DNA from: Betaproteobacteria bacterium
Lineage (GTDB): Bacteria; Pseudomonadota; Gammaproteobacteria; Burkholderiales; Eutrophovitaceae
Assembly: GCA_009886305.1 (NCBI GenBank)
Contig: QXZO01000115.1
Location: 1 to 24,925, forward strand
Direction of reading: 5' to 3'
Length of the DNA stretch: 24,925 nucleotides
Below, in pieces: positions 13,410 to 21,855 of this stretch (its first letter is position 1; each line of letters begins with the position of its first letter). The translations under genes were made by a program, and so were the position numbers. Under the pieces are notes generated by a model. That model saw only the letters and a list, made by a program, of their open reading frames with translations. It was not told the DNA's origin and did no database searches.

Positions 13410-14128
13410 AGATAATAATGGTCGTTATTTGGAGTGTTTTATCTTTTTCGGGATTGGCTGCTGCTGCGGGCGGTGGTTATAGCTTAAATAAAGCTAATAT
13501 TGATGCAACTGATGCCGAATCTTTGCAAAGGGGTGCGAAGATATTCGCTGACAGATGCCTTAGCTGTCATGCAGCAACGTTTATGCGTTATAACCGACTC
13601 GCTGACATAGGATTGTCTCAGGGACAGATAAAACAATACTTTATCGCTGATGATTCTGTGAAAGTTGGAGACACGATGAAGAGCGCTATAGATGCTTCTA
13701 CGGCAAAACAAATGTTTGGGGTAATTCCACCCGACTTGTCTGTTGTTTCAAGGTCGAGAGGTTCTGATTGGTTGTACACGTATTTCATAAGTTTTTATAA
13801 GGACGAGACTACAACGACTGGCTGGAATAATAGTATTTTCCCAAACGTTGCTATGCCTAATGTTTTTTCTCAGGAGCAGGGTATTCTTCGGGCCGTCTAC
13901 GCTGCAGATGACAAATCTATTGTCGGCTTGGAACGTGAAACACAGGGCTCTTTAACTGCGAGAGCCTTTGATGACTCCATGTTGGATTTGACGAACTTTC
14001 TGGTTTTCATGGGAGAACCAGCAGCAGAAAAACGAAAACAGATTGGTAGCCTTGTAATTATTTTCCTCATTCTGTTCGCGTTCATGGCGTGGGCTGTTAA
14101 GCGGGAGTTTTGGAAAGACGTACATTGA
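13406..14128 (+). CDS. petC: Cytochrome c1 subunit of the bc1 complex
   Basis: Cytochrome c1 accepts electrons from the Rieske centre and passes them to soluble cytochrome c. The 240-residue protein has a signal peptide (about 1-20, LSFSGLAAAA), the heme site C51-L-S-C54-H55, and the conserved GVIPPDLSVVSRSRGSDWLYTYF region. The probable axial methionine lies in NVAMPNVF, and a C-terminal membrane anchor (about 213-231) is followed by KREFWKDVH. It begins within the stop of petB (ATGA) so translation is likely coupled. Its gene order and length are normal for the beta/gamma bc1 operon. Confidence 0.96.
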   Translation: MKIIMVVIWSVLSFSGLAAAAGGGYSLNKANIDATDAESLQRGAKIFADRCLSCHAATFMRYNRLADIGLSQGQIKQYFIADDSVKVGDTMKSAIDASTAKQMFGVIPPDLSVVSRSRGSDWLYTYFISFYKDETTTTGWNNSIFPNVAMPNVFSQEQGILRAVYAADDKSIVGLERETQGSLTARAFDDSMLDLTNFLVFMGEPAAEKRKQIGSLVIIFLILFAFMAWAVKREFWKDVH

Positions 14129-14131
14129 TAA

Positions 14132-14159
14132 ATAATCCGTAATTAAAGACGGAAATTAT
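14132..14159 (+). repeat. Imperfect hairpin between petC and sspA
   Basis: ATAAT-CCGT (14132-14140) can pair with ACGG-A-(AA)-TTAT (14149-14159) around an eight-base loop, with a two-base bulge. There is no T-run after it, so it is not a typical intrinsic terminator. It starts four bases after the petC stop and could be an RNA 3'-end or processing element separating petC and sspA expression. Confidence 0.3.
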
Positions 14160-14176
14160 AAAGGGGACAATAAAAA

Positions 14177-14776
14177 ATGATGACGCTCTACTCGGGCACT
14201 ACGTGTCCTTTTAGCCATAGATGTAGGATTGTTCTATTTGAAAAGGGAATGGACTTTCAGATTGTCGATGTTGATCTATTCGATAAACCAGAAGATCTTG
14301 CCGTCATGAATCCGTATAACCAAACACCTGTTTTGGTTGAGAGAGATCTCGTTTTATATGAGTCAAATATCATCAATGAGTATATTGATGATCGCTTTCC
14401 GCATCCTCAATTGATGCCCGCAGATCCTGCCCTTAAGGCAAGAGCGAGATTATTTTTGTTTCGCTTTGAAGATGATTTGTTTTCGCATATTCAATCAATT
14501 GAGTCAGGAACAGTCCGTCAGGCCGAACAAGCTAGAGCGCAGGTTCGAGACAGTTTGATTCAAGTGGCGCCGGTTTTCTTGCGGCAAAAATATATGTTGG
14601 GTGATGAGTTCTCTATGCTAGACGTGGCGATCGCTCCGTTGCTGTGGAGGCTAGACCTTTACGGCATCCAGCTGCCAAAACAGGCTGCACCGTTAATGAA
14701 ATATGCAGAGCGATTATTTAGCCGTTCAGCCTTTGTTGAAGCACTTACCCCTTCGGAAAAGGTTATGCGTAAGTGA
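14177..14776 (+). CDS. sspA: Stringent starvation protein A (RNA polymerase-associated)
   Basis: SspA has a glutathione-transferase fold but binds RNA polymerase and changes its promoter preference under starvation, without GST activity. The 199-residue protein has the N-terminal thioredoxin-like domain (MTLYSGTTCPFSHRCRIVLFEKG, with NQTPVLVERDLVLYES), then the all-alpha domain (about 90-199). The conserved LDVAIAPLLWRLDLYG region is present. The start is preceded by AAGGGGAC about ten bases upstream. SspA directly after petABC and overlapping sspB by four bases is the standard gammaproteobacterial order. Confidence 0.95.
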   Translation: MMTLYSGTTCPFSHRCRIVLFEKGMDFQIVDVDLFDKPEDLAVMNPYNQTPVLVERDLVLYESNIINEYIDDRFPHPQLMPADPALKARARLFLFRFEDDLFSHIQSIESGTVRQAEQARAQVRDSLIQVAPVFLRQKYMLGDEFSMLDVAIAPLLWRLDLYGIQLPKQAAPLMKYAERLFSRSAFVEALTPSEKVMRK

Positions 14777-15186
14777 AGTCGGTCGCTCCTACTACGCCCT
14801 ATCTTATTCGTGCAATTTATGATTGGTGTTGTGATACTTCCCAGACGCCGTATGTTTCAGTACGAGTCTCAGGTGCATCTACTGTTCCTTTAGAGCATAT
14901 TCAGGATGGCGAGGTCGTATTAAATATTGGTACAAGTGCGACCAGAGATCTACGTATTGATAACGAAGCAATAACGTTTTCTGCACGGTTTGATTCTGTG
15001 TCTCGAGAGATTTTCATCGCGATCTCAGATGTGAAGGGAATTTTTTCTCGAGAATCTGGACAGGGGCTCGGATTCAATGTGGATGAGGTGGCAGAGGAAG
15101 AGGAAGAGGACTCAAATATAGTGGAGAAAGTGCGGGAAGAGCCAGTCAAAATTTCTTCAAAGCACAGATTAAAAATCGTAAAGTAA
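14773..15186 (+). CDS. sspB: Stringent starvation protein B, ClpXP specificity adaptor
   Basis: SspB binds ssrA-tagged proteins and delivers them to ClpXP. The 137-residue protein has the folded substrate-binding domain (about 1-100: PTTPYLIRAIYDWCCDTSQTP is reduced here to the YLIRAIYDW signature, followed by VVLNIG and FSARF). An acidic flexible linker with EEEEE follows, and then the short C-terminal ClpX-binding motif HRLKIVK, where E. coli has a similar LRVVK ending. The start is GTG 14773, overlapping the sspA stop as GTGA. It is shorter than E. coli SspB, mainly in the linker. Confidence 0.94.
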   Translation: MKSVAPTTPYLIRAIYDWCCDTSQTPYVSVRVSGASTVPLEHIQDGEVVLNIGTSATRDLRIDNEAITFSARFDSVSREIFIAISDVKGIFSRESGQGLGFNVDEVAEEEEEDSNIVEKVREEPVKISSKHRLKIVK

Positions 15187-15208
15187 CCCATTTAATGTCC
15201 GAAGCATT

Positions 15209-15214
15209 TATAAT
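15209..15214 (+). promoter_or_regulatory. -10 element for tRNA-Thr
   Basis: A perfect TATAAT ends 15 bases before the tRNA 5' end. No convincing -35 is seen at 16-18 bases upstream, since that region is the end of sspB. It is placed where a promoter for the tRNA and downstream genes would be expected. Confidence 0.45.
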
Positions 15215-15229
15215 TCGAAGTTGGAATAA

Positions 15230-15305
<76 letters not shown>

Positions 15306-15333
15306 CAGTTTTAAACATCACCGGGAGGTCGTA

Positions 15334-15696
15334 ATGCTACTAACAGGCAATACTAAGAACCGATTGGGGTGGCTTGTAGGTATGTCTCTTTGCTTTGTGT
15401 CAATCTTGAGCCCCATGGCTGCGGAGATGACTTTTGAGGATGCGCAAATTCGTACTGTGCACGCTCGACAGGCGATGGAAGACAAGAAAAAAGAGCTAGA
15501 TATCTATATCGAGGAGGCTCAAAAAAAGCGCAGCGTGGTTACTAAGCTTACCGCTCAATTGAAGGCCGCTCAAACTAAGCTTGACGATGCTGAGGCGCAA
15601 GTACTTAGTGTAGAAAAAGAGCACGAAAATTTACAAAAATCTTGGGCAGAGGAGGCAAAGAGGCTCAAGGAAATTCATAGTAAAGAACGTCGTTAG
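15334..15696 (+). CDS. Small secreted coiled-coil protein, function unknown
   Basis: From ATG 15334 the protein has 120 residues. It has a signal peptide or N-terminal membrane helix (about 10-30, ending PMAAEM) and a long charged heptad-rich region (about 35-118). The latter has K/E/A/L spacing and segments such as KLTAQLKAAQTKL. That predicts an almost entirely helical, coiled-coil periplasmic protein. GGGAGG at 15323-15328 supports this start. The open frame could start at 15292, but that lies inside the tRNA. It follows the tRNA-Thr by 28 bases with no visible terminator and precedes sucC by 37 bases. No family is recognised with confidence. Confidence 0.75.
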   Translation: MLLTGNTKNRLGWLVGMSLCFVSILSPMAAEMTFEDAQIRTVHARQAMEDKKKELDIYIEEAQKKRSVVTKLTAQLKAAQTKLDDAEAQVLSVEKEHENLQKSWAEEAKRLKEIHSKERR

Positions 15697-15733
15697 TTTC
15701 CATTATTTATATAAAAGTCTGGTGTGAATCCGC

Positions 15734-16903
15734 ATGAAGATCCATGAATATCAAGCGAAAGAAATTTTGCGTGCTTACGGGGTTAGGACCCCTCAGGGAG
15801 TCCCTTGTTTTTCAGAAGTCGAGGCAGAGGCCGCAGCGCTTCAATTAGGAGGTGAAATTTGGGTGGTGAAGGCTCAAATTCATGCGGGAGGTCGCGGTAA
15901 GGGTGGTGGCGTCAAGGTTGTGAAATCACTAGCCGACGTTAAGTCGGCTGCTTCCAGTATTTTAGGGATGCAACTGATTACTCATCAAACTGGTCCGGGC
16001 GGTCAACTAGTTAAACGTATATTAGTTGAAGAGGGTGCCCAGATCGAGAAAGAGTTGTATGTGGGTATGGTAGTTGATCGAGAAACTCAAACTGTGTGTC
16101 TTATGGCTTCCTCAGAAGGTGGGATGGATATAGAGGAGGTAGCAGCTTCTTCGCCGGAAAAAATTCATAAAGTTTTTATTGATCCTGAACAAGGACTTGA
16201 TCGTCAACAAGCGCTCAAGCTTAATGAAGAAATTGGAATACCTTTTGGTTCGGCTGAAAAAGGAGCCGATCTGTTTGAGGGGTTATATCGAGCGTTCATT
16301 GATATAGACGCTTCATTGGCTGAAATCAATCCTATGATCCTTACGGTAGGCGGGGATGTTTTGGCGCTTGATGCAAAAATGAATTTTGATTCTAATGCTT
16401 TGTTCAGACAACCGGACATACTTGCTATGCGAGATTTAGATGAAGAGGATCCAGCTGAGATTCAAGCTTCAAAATTCGATCTTTCTTATATATCTCTTGA
16501 TGGGGATATTGGATGTCTCGTGAACGGAGCCGGTCTTGCTATGGCTACGATGGATGTGATTAAGTTGTTCGGCGGTGAGCCAGCAAACTTCTTAGACGTC
16601 GGCGGCGGAGCGACCACGGAGAAAGTTACCGAGGCTTTTAAGATCATGTTGTCTAATCCAAATTTAAAAGCGATATTAGTTAATATTTTCGGTGGAATTA
16701 TGCAATGCGACGTAATTGCTACTGGCGTGGTTGAGGCGGCGAAACAAGTAGATCTCACCGTACCTTTGGTGGTGCGTATGAAGGGTACCAATGAGGGTTT
16801 AGGAAAGCAGATTTTAGCGGAATCAGGGTTGCCCATCATTTCATCAGAAACAATGGCTGACGCTGCTCAGCAGGTTGTCGCAGCCACGCGAGGTGCCCAA
16901 TAA
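15734..16903 (+). CDS. sucC: Succinyl-CoA synthetase beta subunit (ADP-forming)
   Basis: SucC with SucD converts succinyl-CoA to succinate with substrate-level phosphorylation in the TCA cycle. The 389 residues match E. coli (388). The ATP-grasp domain begins MKIHEYQAKEILR and shows WVVKAQIHAGGRGKGGG. The C-terminal CoA-ligase-like domain has NFLDVGGGATTEKVTEAF and VNIFGGIMQCD. All segments look intact. The stop is followed one base later by the sucD start. No sucA-sucB genes are beside it, unlike in E. coli; upstream is a tRNA and the coiled-coil gene. Confidence 0.98.
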   Translation: MKIHEYQAKEILRAYGVRTPQGVPCFSEVEAEAAALQLGGEIWVVKAQIHAGGRGKGGGVKVVKSLADVKSAASSILGMQLITHQTGPGGQLVKRILVEEGAQIEKELYVGMVVDRETQTVCLMASSEGGMDIEEVAASSPEKIHKVFIDPEQGLDRQQALKLNEEIGIPFGSAEKGADLFEGLYRAFIDIDASLAEINPMILTVGGDVLALDAKMNFDSNALFRQPDILAMRDLDEEDPAEIQASKFDLSYISLDGDIGCLVNGAGLAMATMDVIKLFGGEPANFLDVGGGATTEKVTEAFKIMLSNPNLKAILVNIFGGIMQCDVIATGVVEAAKQVDLTVPLVVRMKGTNEGLGKQILAESGLPIISSETMADAAQQVVAATRGAQ

Positions 16904-16904
16904 A

Positions 16905-17786
16905 ATGTCGATTTTAATCAATAAAAATACTCGGGTTATTACTCAAGGAATCACTGGAAAGACTGGACAATTCCATACTCATACCAGCCGAGAGTACGCC
17001 AATGGACAAGCTTGTTATGTCGCAGGGGTAAACCCCAAGAAGGCAGGTCAAAATTTTGAGGGCATTCCGATTTATGGGACTGTAGCGGAAGCGAAGCAAC
17101 AAACCGGTGCAACCGTTTCCGTGGTTTACGTCCCTCCCGCTGGTGCAGGTGCAGCCATACTTGAGGCAGTAGAAGCCGATCTTGATTTGGTGATTTGCAT
17201 AACCGAAGGGATTCCAGTTAAAGATATGGTTGAGCTTCGCCATAAGATGCGCAGCGTAAATAGCCGAACGTTGTTACTAGGACCAAATTGTCCTGGAGTC
17301 ATTACGCCCGATGAATTAAAAATAGGGATTATGCCTGGTCATATTCACAAAAAAGGTCGTGTTGGCGTGGTTTCTAGGTCAGGAACGCTGACCTATGAGG
17401 CGGTAGCGCAACTAACGGAGCTAGGCCTTGGGCAAAGTACAGCGGTAGGTATTGGTGGTGATCCGGTTAATGGACTCAAACATATTGATGTTTTAAAACA
17501 GTTTAATGAAGATGCGGAAACTGACGCTATCGTCATGATCGGTGAAATCGGTGGGACTGATGAGGAGGCGGCCGCCGTTTGGGCTAAAGATCATATGTCT
17601 AAACCAGTGGTAGGCTTTATTGCTGGCGTGACTGCTCCTCCTGGGAAACGGATGGGGCACGCGGGTGCGATTATTTCAGGCGGCAAGGGTACGGCCGATG
17701 AAAAACTTGAGATAATGGATGCGAGTGGTATTTCAGTTACTCGAGACCCATCAAAAATGGGTGCGTTATTAAAGTCCGTCCTCTAA
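16905..17786 (+). CDS. sucD: Succinyl-CoA synthetase alpha subunit
   Basis: SucD carries the active-site phosphohistidine and the CoA-binding Rossmann domain of succinyl-CoA synthetase. The 293-residue protein from ATG 16905 (E. coli 289) starts M-S-I-L-I-N-K-N-T and shows the CoA-binding GITGKTGQFHT and GPNCPGVITP. The phosphohistidine H252 is in MGHAGAIISGGKGTA. An open frame ten codons longer begins inside sucC but is not used. The stop codon TAA (17784-17786) overlaps the stop of the convergent CWC gene. Confidence 0.98.
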   Translation: MSILINKNTRVITQGITGKTGQFHTHTSREYANGQACYVAGVNPKKAGQNFEGIPIYGTVAEAKQQTGATVSVVYVPPAGAGAAILEAVEADLDLVICITEGIPVKDMVELRHKMRSVNSRTLLLGPNCPGVITPDELKIGIMPGHIHKKGRVGVVSRSGTLTYEAVAQLTELGLGQSTAVGIGGDPVNGLKHIDVLKQFNEDAETDAIVMIGEIGGTDEEAAAVWAKDHMSKPVVGFIAGVTAPPGKRMGHAGAIISGGKGTADEKLEIMDASGISVTRDPSKMGALLKSVL

Positions 17787-17959
17787 TCGCTCTCTTTTGT
17801 GGAGGCAATCGCCTCAGCAAGGCACTCAGGACACAGACAAGTACTACCGAGATTACCTGATAAAATTTTCGGAAAATCGGTAGCACACCAACAGGGTTCA
17901 TCAGAGATCATTCCGCAGGTGAACTCGGCACGACATTGTGTACATTGGCTTTTAGTCAT
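17783..17959 (-). CDS. Cysteine-rich CWC family protein, 58 residues
   Basis: The minus-strand frame from ATG 17959 to TAG 17785-17783 gives 58 residues with eight cysteines. The pattern is C6-x2-C9 with CGM at 15-16, then CWC at 23-25, and CLC (41-43) followed by PEC (46). This is the cysteine-rich CWC family signature (PF14375), named for that motif; the function is unknown and metal binding is likely. It starts ten bases after the stop of the YfcG-like gene with no strong ribosome-binding site, so it may be read by coupling. Its stop shares bases with the sucD stop, tail to tail. Confidence 0.8.
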   Translation of the reverse strand: MTKSQCTQCRAEFTCGMISDEPCWCATDFPKILSGNLGSTCLCPECLAEAIASTKESD

Positions 17960-17969
17960 ATTTTTGGAT

Positions 17970-18593
17970 CTAATTCAAAAATGGGACCGCCATTCCTTTT
18001 TTTACGGCTTCTCTACTCGCGATTAGCTCATACCATCTCGATACATTTGGATAGTCAGCCAGCTCGATTTTATGCCATTCATGCCGAGCAACCCACGGAA
18101 AGGTTGCGATGTCTGCTATGGAATATTTTTCTGATATAAATTCTTTAGTAGATAATTGACGGTCGAGAACGCCATATAGTCTGGCAGTTTCTTTGCCAAA
18201 CCTGTTGATTGCATACGGGACTGGTTCTGGTGCGGCGCGAAGAAAATGATGCACTTGGCCAAAAATCGGTCCAGCTCCCGCCATCTGGAACATAAGCCAC
18301 TGAATAGTAGCGTATCTTTCAGGTCCATCTAGAGATAAAAATTTTTCGAATTTCTCAGCGAGATAAATCAAAATCGCACCAGACTCAAACAGCTTGACTG
18401 GTTCCCCACCTTTGGGATCATGATCAACAATCGCTGGAATTTTGTTGTTGGGACTGATCGCTATGAACTCATCTTTATATTGCTCATCTTTTCCTATGTT
18501 GATGGTTGTAGTTTGATATGCTGCGCCTAACTCCTCAAGCATGATGGAAACTTTTCGGCCGTTGGGTGTTCCCCAGGTATATAAATCTATCAA
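17970..18593 (-). CDS. YfcG/YghU-like glutathione transferase (disulfide-bond oxidoreductase)
   Basis: The 207-residue protein has the Nu-class GST layout: an N-terminal thioredoxin-like domain (LYTWGTPNGRKVSIMLEE, then PNNKIPAIVDHD, and the ES of the glutathione site in LFESGAILIYLAEKF), followed by a helical domain with GPIFGQVHHFLRAAPEPVPYA. The TPNG motif and the MAGAGPIFGQ stretch are typical of YfcG and YghU, which bind two glutathiones and reduce disulfides and some peroxides. The start is TTG 18593 with AGGGG six bases upstream. The CWC gene follows ten bases later. Confidence 0.9.
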   Translation of the reverse strand: MIDLYTWGTPNGRKVSIMLEELGAAYQTTTINIGKDEQYKDEFIAISPNNKIPAIVDHDPKGGEPVKLFESGAILIYLAEKFEKFLSLDGPERYATIQWLMFQMAGAGPIFGQVHHFLRAAPEPVPYAINRFGKETARLYGVLDRQLSTKEFISEKYSIADIATFPWVARHEWHKIELADYPNVSRWYELIASREAVKKGMAVPFLN

Positions 18594-18680
18594 TGTAATC
18601 CCCTATACTAAGAAATCTATCTGATGTTAGTTTTAAATCATCAAGATTAATCATGTTAAACGAAGAGAGATACAAAGTCC

Positions 18681-18893
18681 TTGCTTAAGTGGATCTTCAC
18701 TATAATTCTTGTTGTTGCTATTGCCGCATACACAAAGCCGGTTTTTTTAAGGTTTATGCGAAAACTCTTTGGTAGAAGAGGAATGCCTGGTGATATTACG
18801 GTTTATGTATTTAAGCGAAAGCTGTATCTTCCATTTGGTTCGACGCTTTTATTCAGCCTTCTTGCGACCTGCCTATACTGGGGAATTCGTTGA
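18681..18893 (+). CDS. DUF2905 small membrane protein
   Basis: The 70-residue protein has two hydrophobic segments (about 4-18 and 54-68) separated by a short basic region. It contains the family motif G-M-P-G-D-I and ...LYLPFGSTLLFSL, typical of DUF2905 (PF11146). No function is established. The start is TTG 18681, the only usable start after the upstream in-frame stop, with GAAGAGAGA about ten bases upstream. The gene is divergent from the GST gene and convergent with cca. Confidence 0.8.
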   Translation: MLKWIFTIILVVAIAAYTKPVFLRFMRKLFGRRGMPGDITVYVFKRKLYLPFGSTLLFSLLATCLYWGIR

Positions 18894-18919
18894 CGGTTTA
18901 GGGGAAGATACGCAGTAAT

Positions 18920-20101
18920 TTATTTTCGAGGTAGTTCTTTATCTAACGCGATTATTCGAGCATATCTCACCCTTTGACTTATGTCTGTGGTTGAGCCTAT
19001 GTCCGCAAGATCGGGAAGCTTGATAGATTTTAATATGTCCAAAGATGCTATTAGTATGGATACATGATGCACGTAGCTTCGTGAGTTAAGAGTTTGATTA
19101 ATTACTGAGGCTGCATCCAATATTTTCCTAAATCGGGCAGGATTCCGTAACCCGTCGAGATGCATCACTAGGTCCACTATTTGCTCGTTGGATAATTCAG
19201 CGGCATTAAGGATGGAATCTAGATGGCTCGATAGCAGCGTGGAGGTTTGAGTTTGTGACTTGGTGGCTCTAAGCTGAGTTAAGACGCCTTTTGACAAGTT
19301 TTTTCTCGGAAAAACATTGGGGATATATCGTTGAATAATGTTTTCAATATTGTGCTCGGTGAGTAAGCAAAAAATTGCGACGCGAGTTTCGATTGATAGG
19401 TTATTTGCTGCTGCAAGATCAAGAGTTTTGTAAATAATTTTTTTATTTTTCGATTCGTAGACGCCATGCGACAGTGAACTGTTTATAGCGGCTAGGGCGC
19501 CGCAGTTTATTAGGCTATCAATCATGCGGGACGGTTTTTTGCCCATGAGCCCCTTTAAAATTTCATTCCAGATGCGTTCGGGACTCAACTCATTAAGCCC
19601 ACTCGTGCCTACTAGCTGGGTCATCAACCTCATCGTTTCAGGATGAATATTGAAATCAAGTGTTGAAGTGAAACGACAGACTCGGAGGACTCGAAGAGGG
19701 TCCTCGACAAATGCATCACTAACATGTCTAAGAACTTTATTTTTTAAATCAACAATTCCTTGGAAGGGATCAATGAACTCGCCATCTATAGATTTTGCTA
19801 TTGCATTAATAGTTAAATCCCTTCGTGCTAAGTCCTCTTCTAGTTTTACAGATGGGTCCGCATAAAAGGAAAACCCCTGGTGTCCTCGTCCTGTTTTTCG
19901 CTCAGTTCTGGCCAGAGCGTATTCTTCTTTGGTTTGGGGGTGTAAAAACACAGGGAAATCGCGGCCAACTGGCATGAAGCCGTTCGATATCATTTCCTCT
20001 ACTGTAGAGCCGACGACTACGAAGTCTTTATCTGCACTTGGTATACCAAGTAATTCATCCCTAACTGCTCCGCCAACAAGGTAGTGAGATAGTTTATTCA
20101 T
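18920..20101 (-). CDS. cca: CCA-adding enzyme, without an intact HD domain
   Basis: The enzyme adds or repairs the 3'-terminal CCA of tRNAs. The 393-residue protein has the nucleotidyltransferase head with GGAVRDELLG, catalytic D24-x-D26 (SADKDFVVVG), RRDLTINAIA (93-102) and the neck motif ERIWNEILKGL. E. coli Cca (412 residues) has a C-terminal HD phosphohydrolase motif. Here the corresponding strand reads RVAIFCLLTEHN (240-251), where the H-D pair is missing. Nucleotidyl transfer should be intact, but the phosphatase/phosphodiesterase side activity should be lost. The gene is 43 bases downstream of the NDUFA9-like gene. Confidence 0.92.
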   Translation of the reverse strand: MNKLSHYLVGGAVRDELLGIPSADKDFVVVGSTVEEMISNGFMPVGRDFPVFLHPQTKEEYALARTERKTGRGHQGFSFYADPSVKLEEDLARRDLTINAIAKSIDGEFIDPFQGIVDLKNKVLRHVSDAFVEDPLRVLRVCRFTSTLDFNIHPETMRLMTQLVGTSGLNELSPERIWNEILKGLMGKKPSRMIDSLINCGALAAINSSLSHGVYESKNKKIIYKTLDLAAANNLSIETRVAIFCLLTEHNIENIIQRYIPNVFPRKNLSKGVLTQLRATKSQTQTSTLLSSHLDSILNAAELSNEQIVDLVMHLDGLRNPARFRKILDAASVINQTLNSRSYVHHVSILIASLDILKSIKLPDLADIGSTTDISQRVRYARIIALDKELPRK

Positions 20102-20144
20102 TGAGATGATTGAAGTAATGCGTATATTTATTGTAGCTTATGTG

Positions 20145-21038
20145 TCAAAGGTAGCTTGGCGCGATACTCTCGATTGTTTTACGGGAGTTGTTACTTGGAG
20201 TGTCACATGTGCTGTCTACCGACATAGAATATAAATTGTCAGTCGTGATTAGTTTGATCTTAAGGAGCTCAAATGCTCGAGCTTGAGCGTACGCTGCCCA
20301 ATCTGGAAGTGGGATGATTTTAGAATTGAATCGACTAAAACTTGCCGCGTATTTTACGAGCTCAATAAGCTCATATTGTTTTGGGCCACAAAGATCAATT
20401 GTCGCTTGCTTTTCTGTCCCATCAATACAGTTCACTACCGACTGGACTAAGTCGCCTATAAAAATCGGTTGAAACTTTGCTTTAGGCTTTGCGAGAGGTA
20501 TGAGTGGCAACCAATTTGCAAGCTCAGCAAACATGGTTAAAAATGAATCACCAGCACCGAAGACCACCGATGGGCGAATAATACTCCGGACTGTCTCGCT
20601 ATTTAATTTCTTACAGATGATGTCTTCTCCTTCGGCTTTTGATCGAAGGTAGGCACTTGGGCCTTCAGTCGAAGCTTTTAGAGCTGACAAGTGAATGAGA
20701 TGTTTGATTTTTCGACTGTTACAGCTAGTAACAATGTGGTCAACTAATGTTGCATGAAATTTAGTGAAGTCGTTTTTTTGATTTTCATGAAGAATGCCGA
20801 TGCAGTTGATAACAATATCGATTCCTCGAAATAAAGTATCGAGGTTCTTCATATTAGCGATATCAGTTTGAATTACCTCAACGTTGGGAAGTATGATGAG
20901 ATGTGATTTGGCACGTTCTCGGTTTCGAGCGGGTATCCGTCCGTGGTAGCCAGATTTTGAGAGTGCGCTGGCTAAATAGCCGCCGATGAATCCGGCGCCT
21001 CCAAGAATTAGTACTTTGGTCTCGTTAGAGCTATTCAT
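20145..21038 (-). CDS. NDUFA9-like atypical SDR, NAD(P)-binding
   Basis: The 297-residue protein has the N-terminal Rossmann motif GGAGFIGGYLA (14-24), VINCIGI near residue 85, and HLIHLSALKAS. These are hallmarks of the complex I NDUFA9 subunit-like family of atypical SDRs. It has SAYLRSKAEGE (YxxxK-like), a family signature. Bacterial members often lie beside cca, and their function is not settled; they are annotated as NAD(P)H-binding proteins or as quinone-linked. The start is ATG 21038. It is divergent from rpiA. Confidence 0.85.
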   Translation of the reverse strand: MNSSNETKVLILGGAGFIGGYLASALSKSGYHGRIPARNRERAKSHLIILPNVEVIQTDIANMKNLDTLFRGIDIVINCIGILHENQKNDFTKFHATLVDHIVTSCNSRKIKHLIHLSALKASTEGPSAYLRSKAEGEDIICKKLNSETVRSIIRPSVVFGAGDSFLTMFAELANWLPLIPLAKPKAKFQPIFIGDLVQSVVNCIDGTEKQATIDLCGPKQYELIELVKYAASFSRFNSKIIPLPDWAAYAQARAFELLKIKLITTDNLYSMSVDSTCDTPSNNSRKTIESIAPSYL

Positions 21039-21164
21039 AAAAGATCCTGCTGATGTGTTTCCTTGATGATATTCTATCTACAAAATAATAGTCAGTAAGA
21101 ATGAGATTGTTATAGTAATTTGTTCCTTAGGAGATATACAAACTTTAGATTGTTGGGTTTAATA

Positions 21165-21821
21165 ATGACGCAAGATGAAATGAAACGAGCAGCCGCTCGA
21201 GAAGCTGTAAAGTACCTATCTATGGGTGATGTGGTGGGAGTTGGGACTGGATCCACCGCAAATTATTTTATTGAAGAGCTTGCTGAATGGGGCGGAGCCG
21301 TCGGCGCCGTCGCAAGTTCGGAGGCAACTGCTAGTCGTTTAAGAAATTGCGGTATACCGGTTTTGGATCTTAATGATATCGAGAGATTTAGTGTTTACGT
21401 TGATGGGGCGGATGAGATAAATCATAAGCTTGAAATGATAAAGGGAGGTGGAGGTGCGCTTACACGAGAAAAGATCGTTGCGGCTGTCGCCCAAACCTTC
21501 ATTTGTATTGTTGACGAAACGAAAGTTGTTGACGTTTTAGGGCGGTTTCCTTTGCCCGTCGAAGTCCTTCCAATGGCGGCTTCTCATGTTGCGAGAGCTA
21601 TACGAGGTTTGGGTGGAGACCCAAAAATCAGGGGAGATTTTGTGACCGATAACGGCAATCGTATTCTGGACGTAAATGGACTGAGTATAAAAAATGCTGT
21701 AGAAATGGAGCAAGTACTCAATAACGTCGTTGGAGTTGTAACAAATGGGCTCTTCTCAAACCGGCCTGCGGACCTTATGGTTGTTGGCGGGGTAAAAGGG
21801 GTTAAGGTTGCGAGGGCTTAA
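21165..21821 (+). CDS. rpiA: Ribose-5-phosphate isomerase A
   Basis: RpiA interconverts ribose 5-phosphate and ribulose 5-phosphate in the pentose-phosphate pathway. From ATG 21165 the protein has 218 residues (E. coli 219). Visible motifs are VGVGTGSTANYFI, VYVDGADEI, MIKGGGGALTREKI and CIVDETK. A longer frame begins with TTG 21120 but its 15 extra residues do not fit the family, and MTQDEMKRAAAREAV matches the normal start. It is divergent from the NDUFA9-like gene and followed by phoU after 93 bases. Confidence 0.96.
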   Translation: MTQDEMKRAAAREAVKYLSMGDVVGVGTGSTANYFIEELAEWGGAVGAVASSEATASRLRNCGIPVLDLNDIERFSVYVDGADEINHKLEMIKGGGGALTREKIVAAVAQTFICIVDETKVVDVLGRFPLPVEVLPMAASHVARAIRGLGGDPKIRGDFVTDNGNRILDVNGLSIKNAVEMEQVLNNVVGVVTNGLFSNRPADLMVVGGVKGVKVARA

Positions 21822-21855
21822 CTTTCTTGGGAGTAGCGTAACCATTTCGAAACAT

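Noticed and set aside
17799..18139. Two plus-strand frames downstream of sucD
   Set aside because: They lie opposite the CWC and YfcG-like genes, which have clear family motifs on the minus strand.
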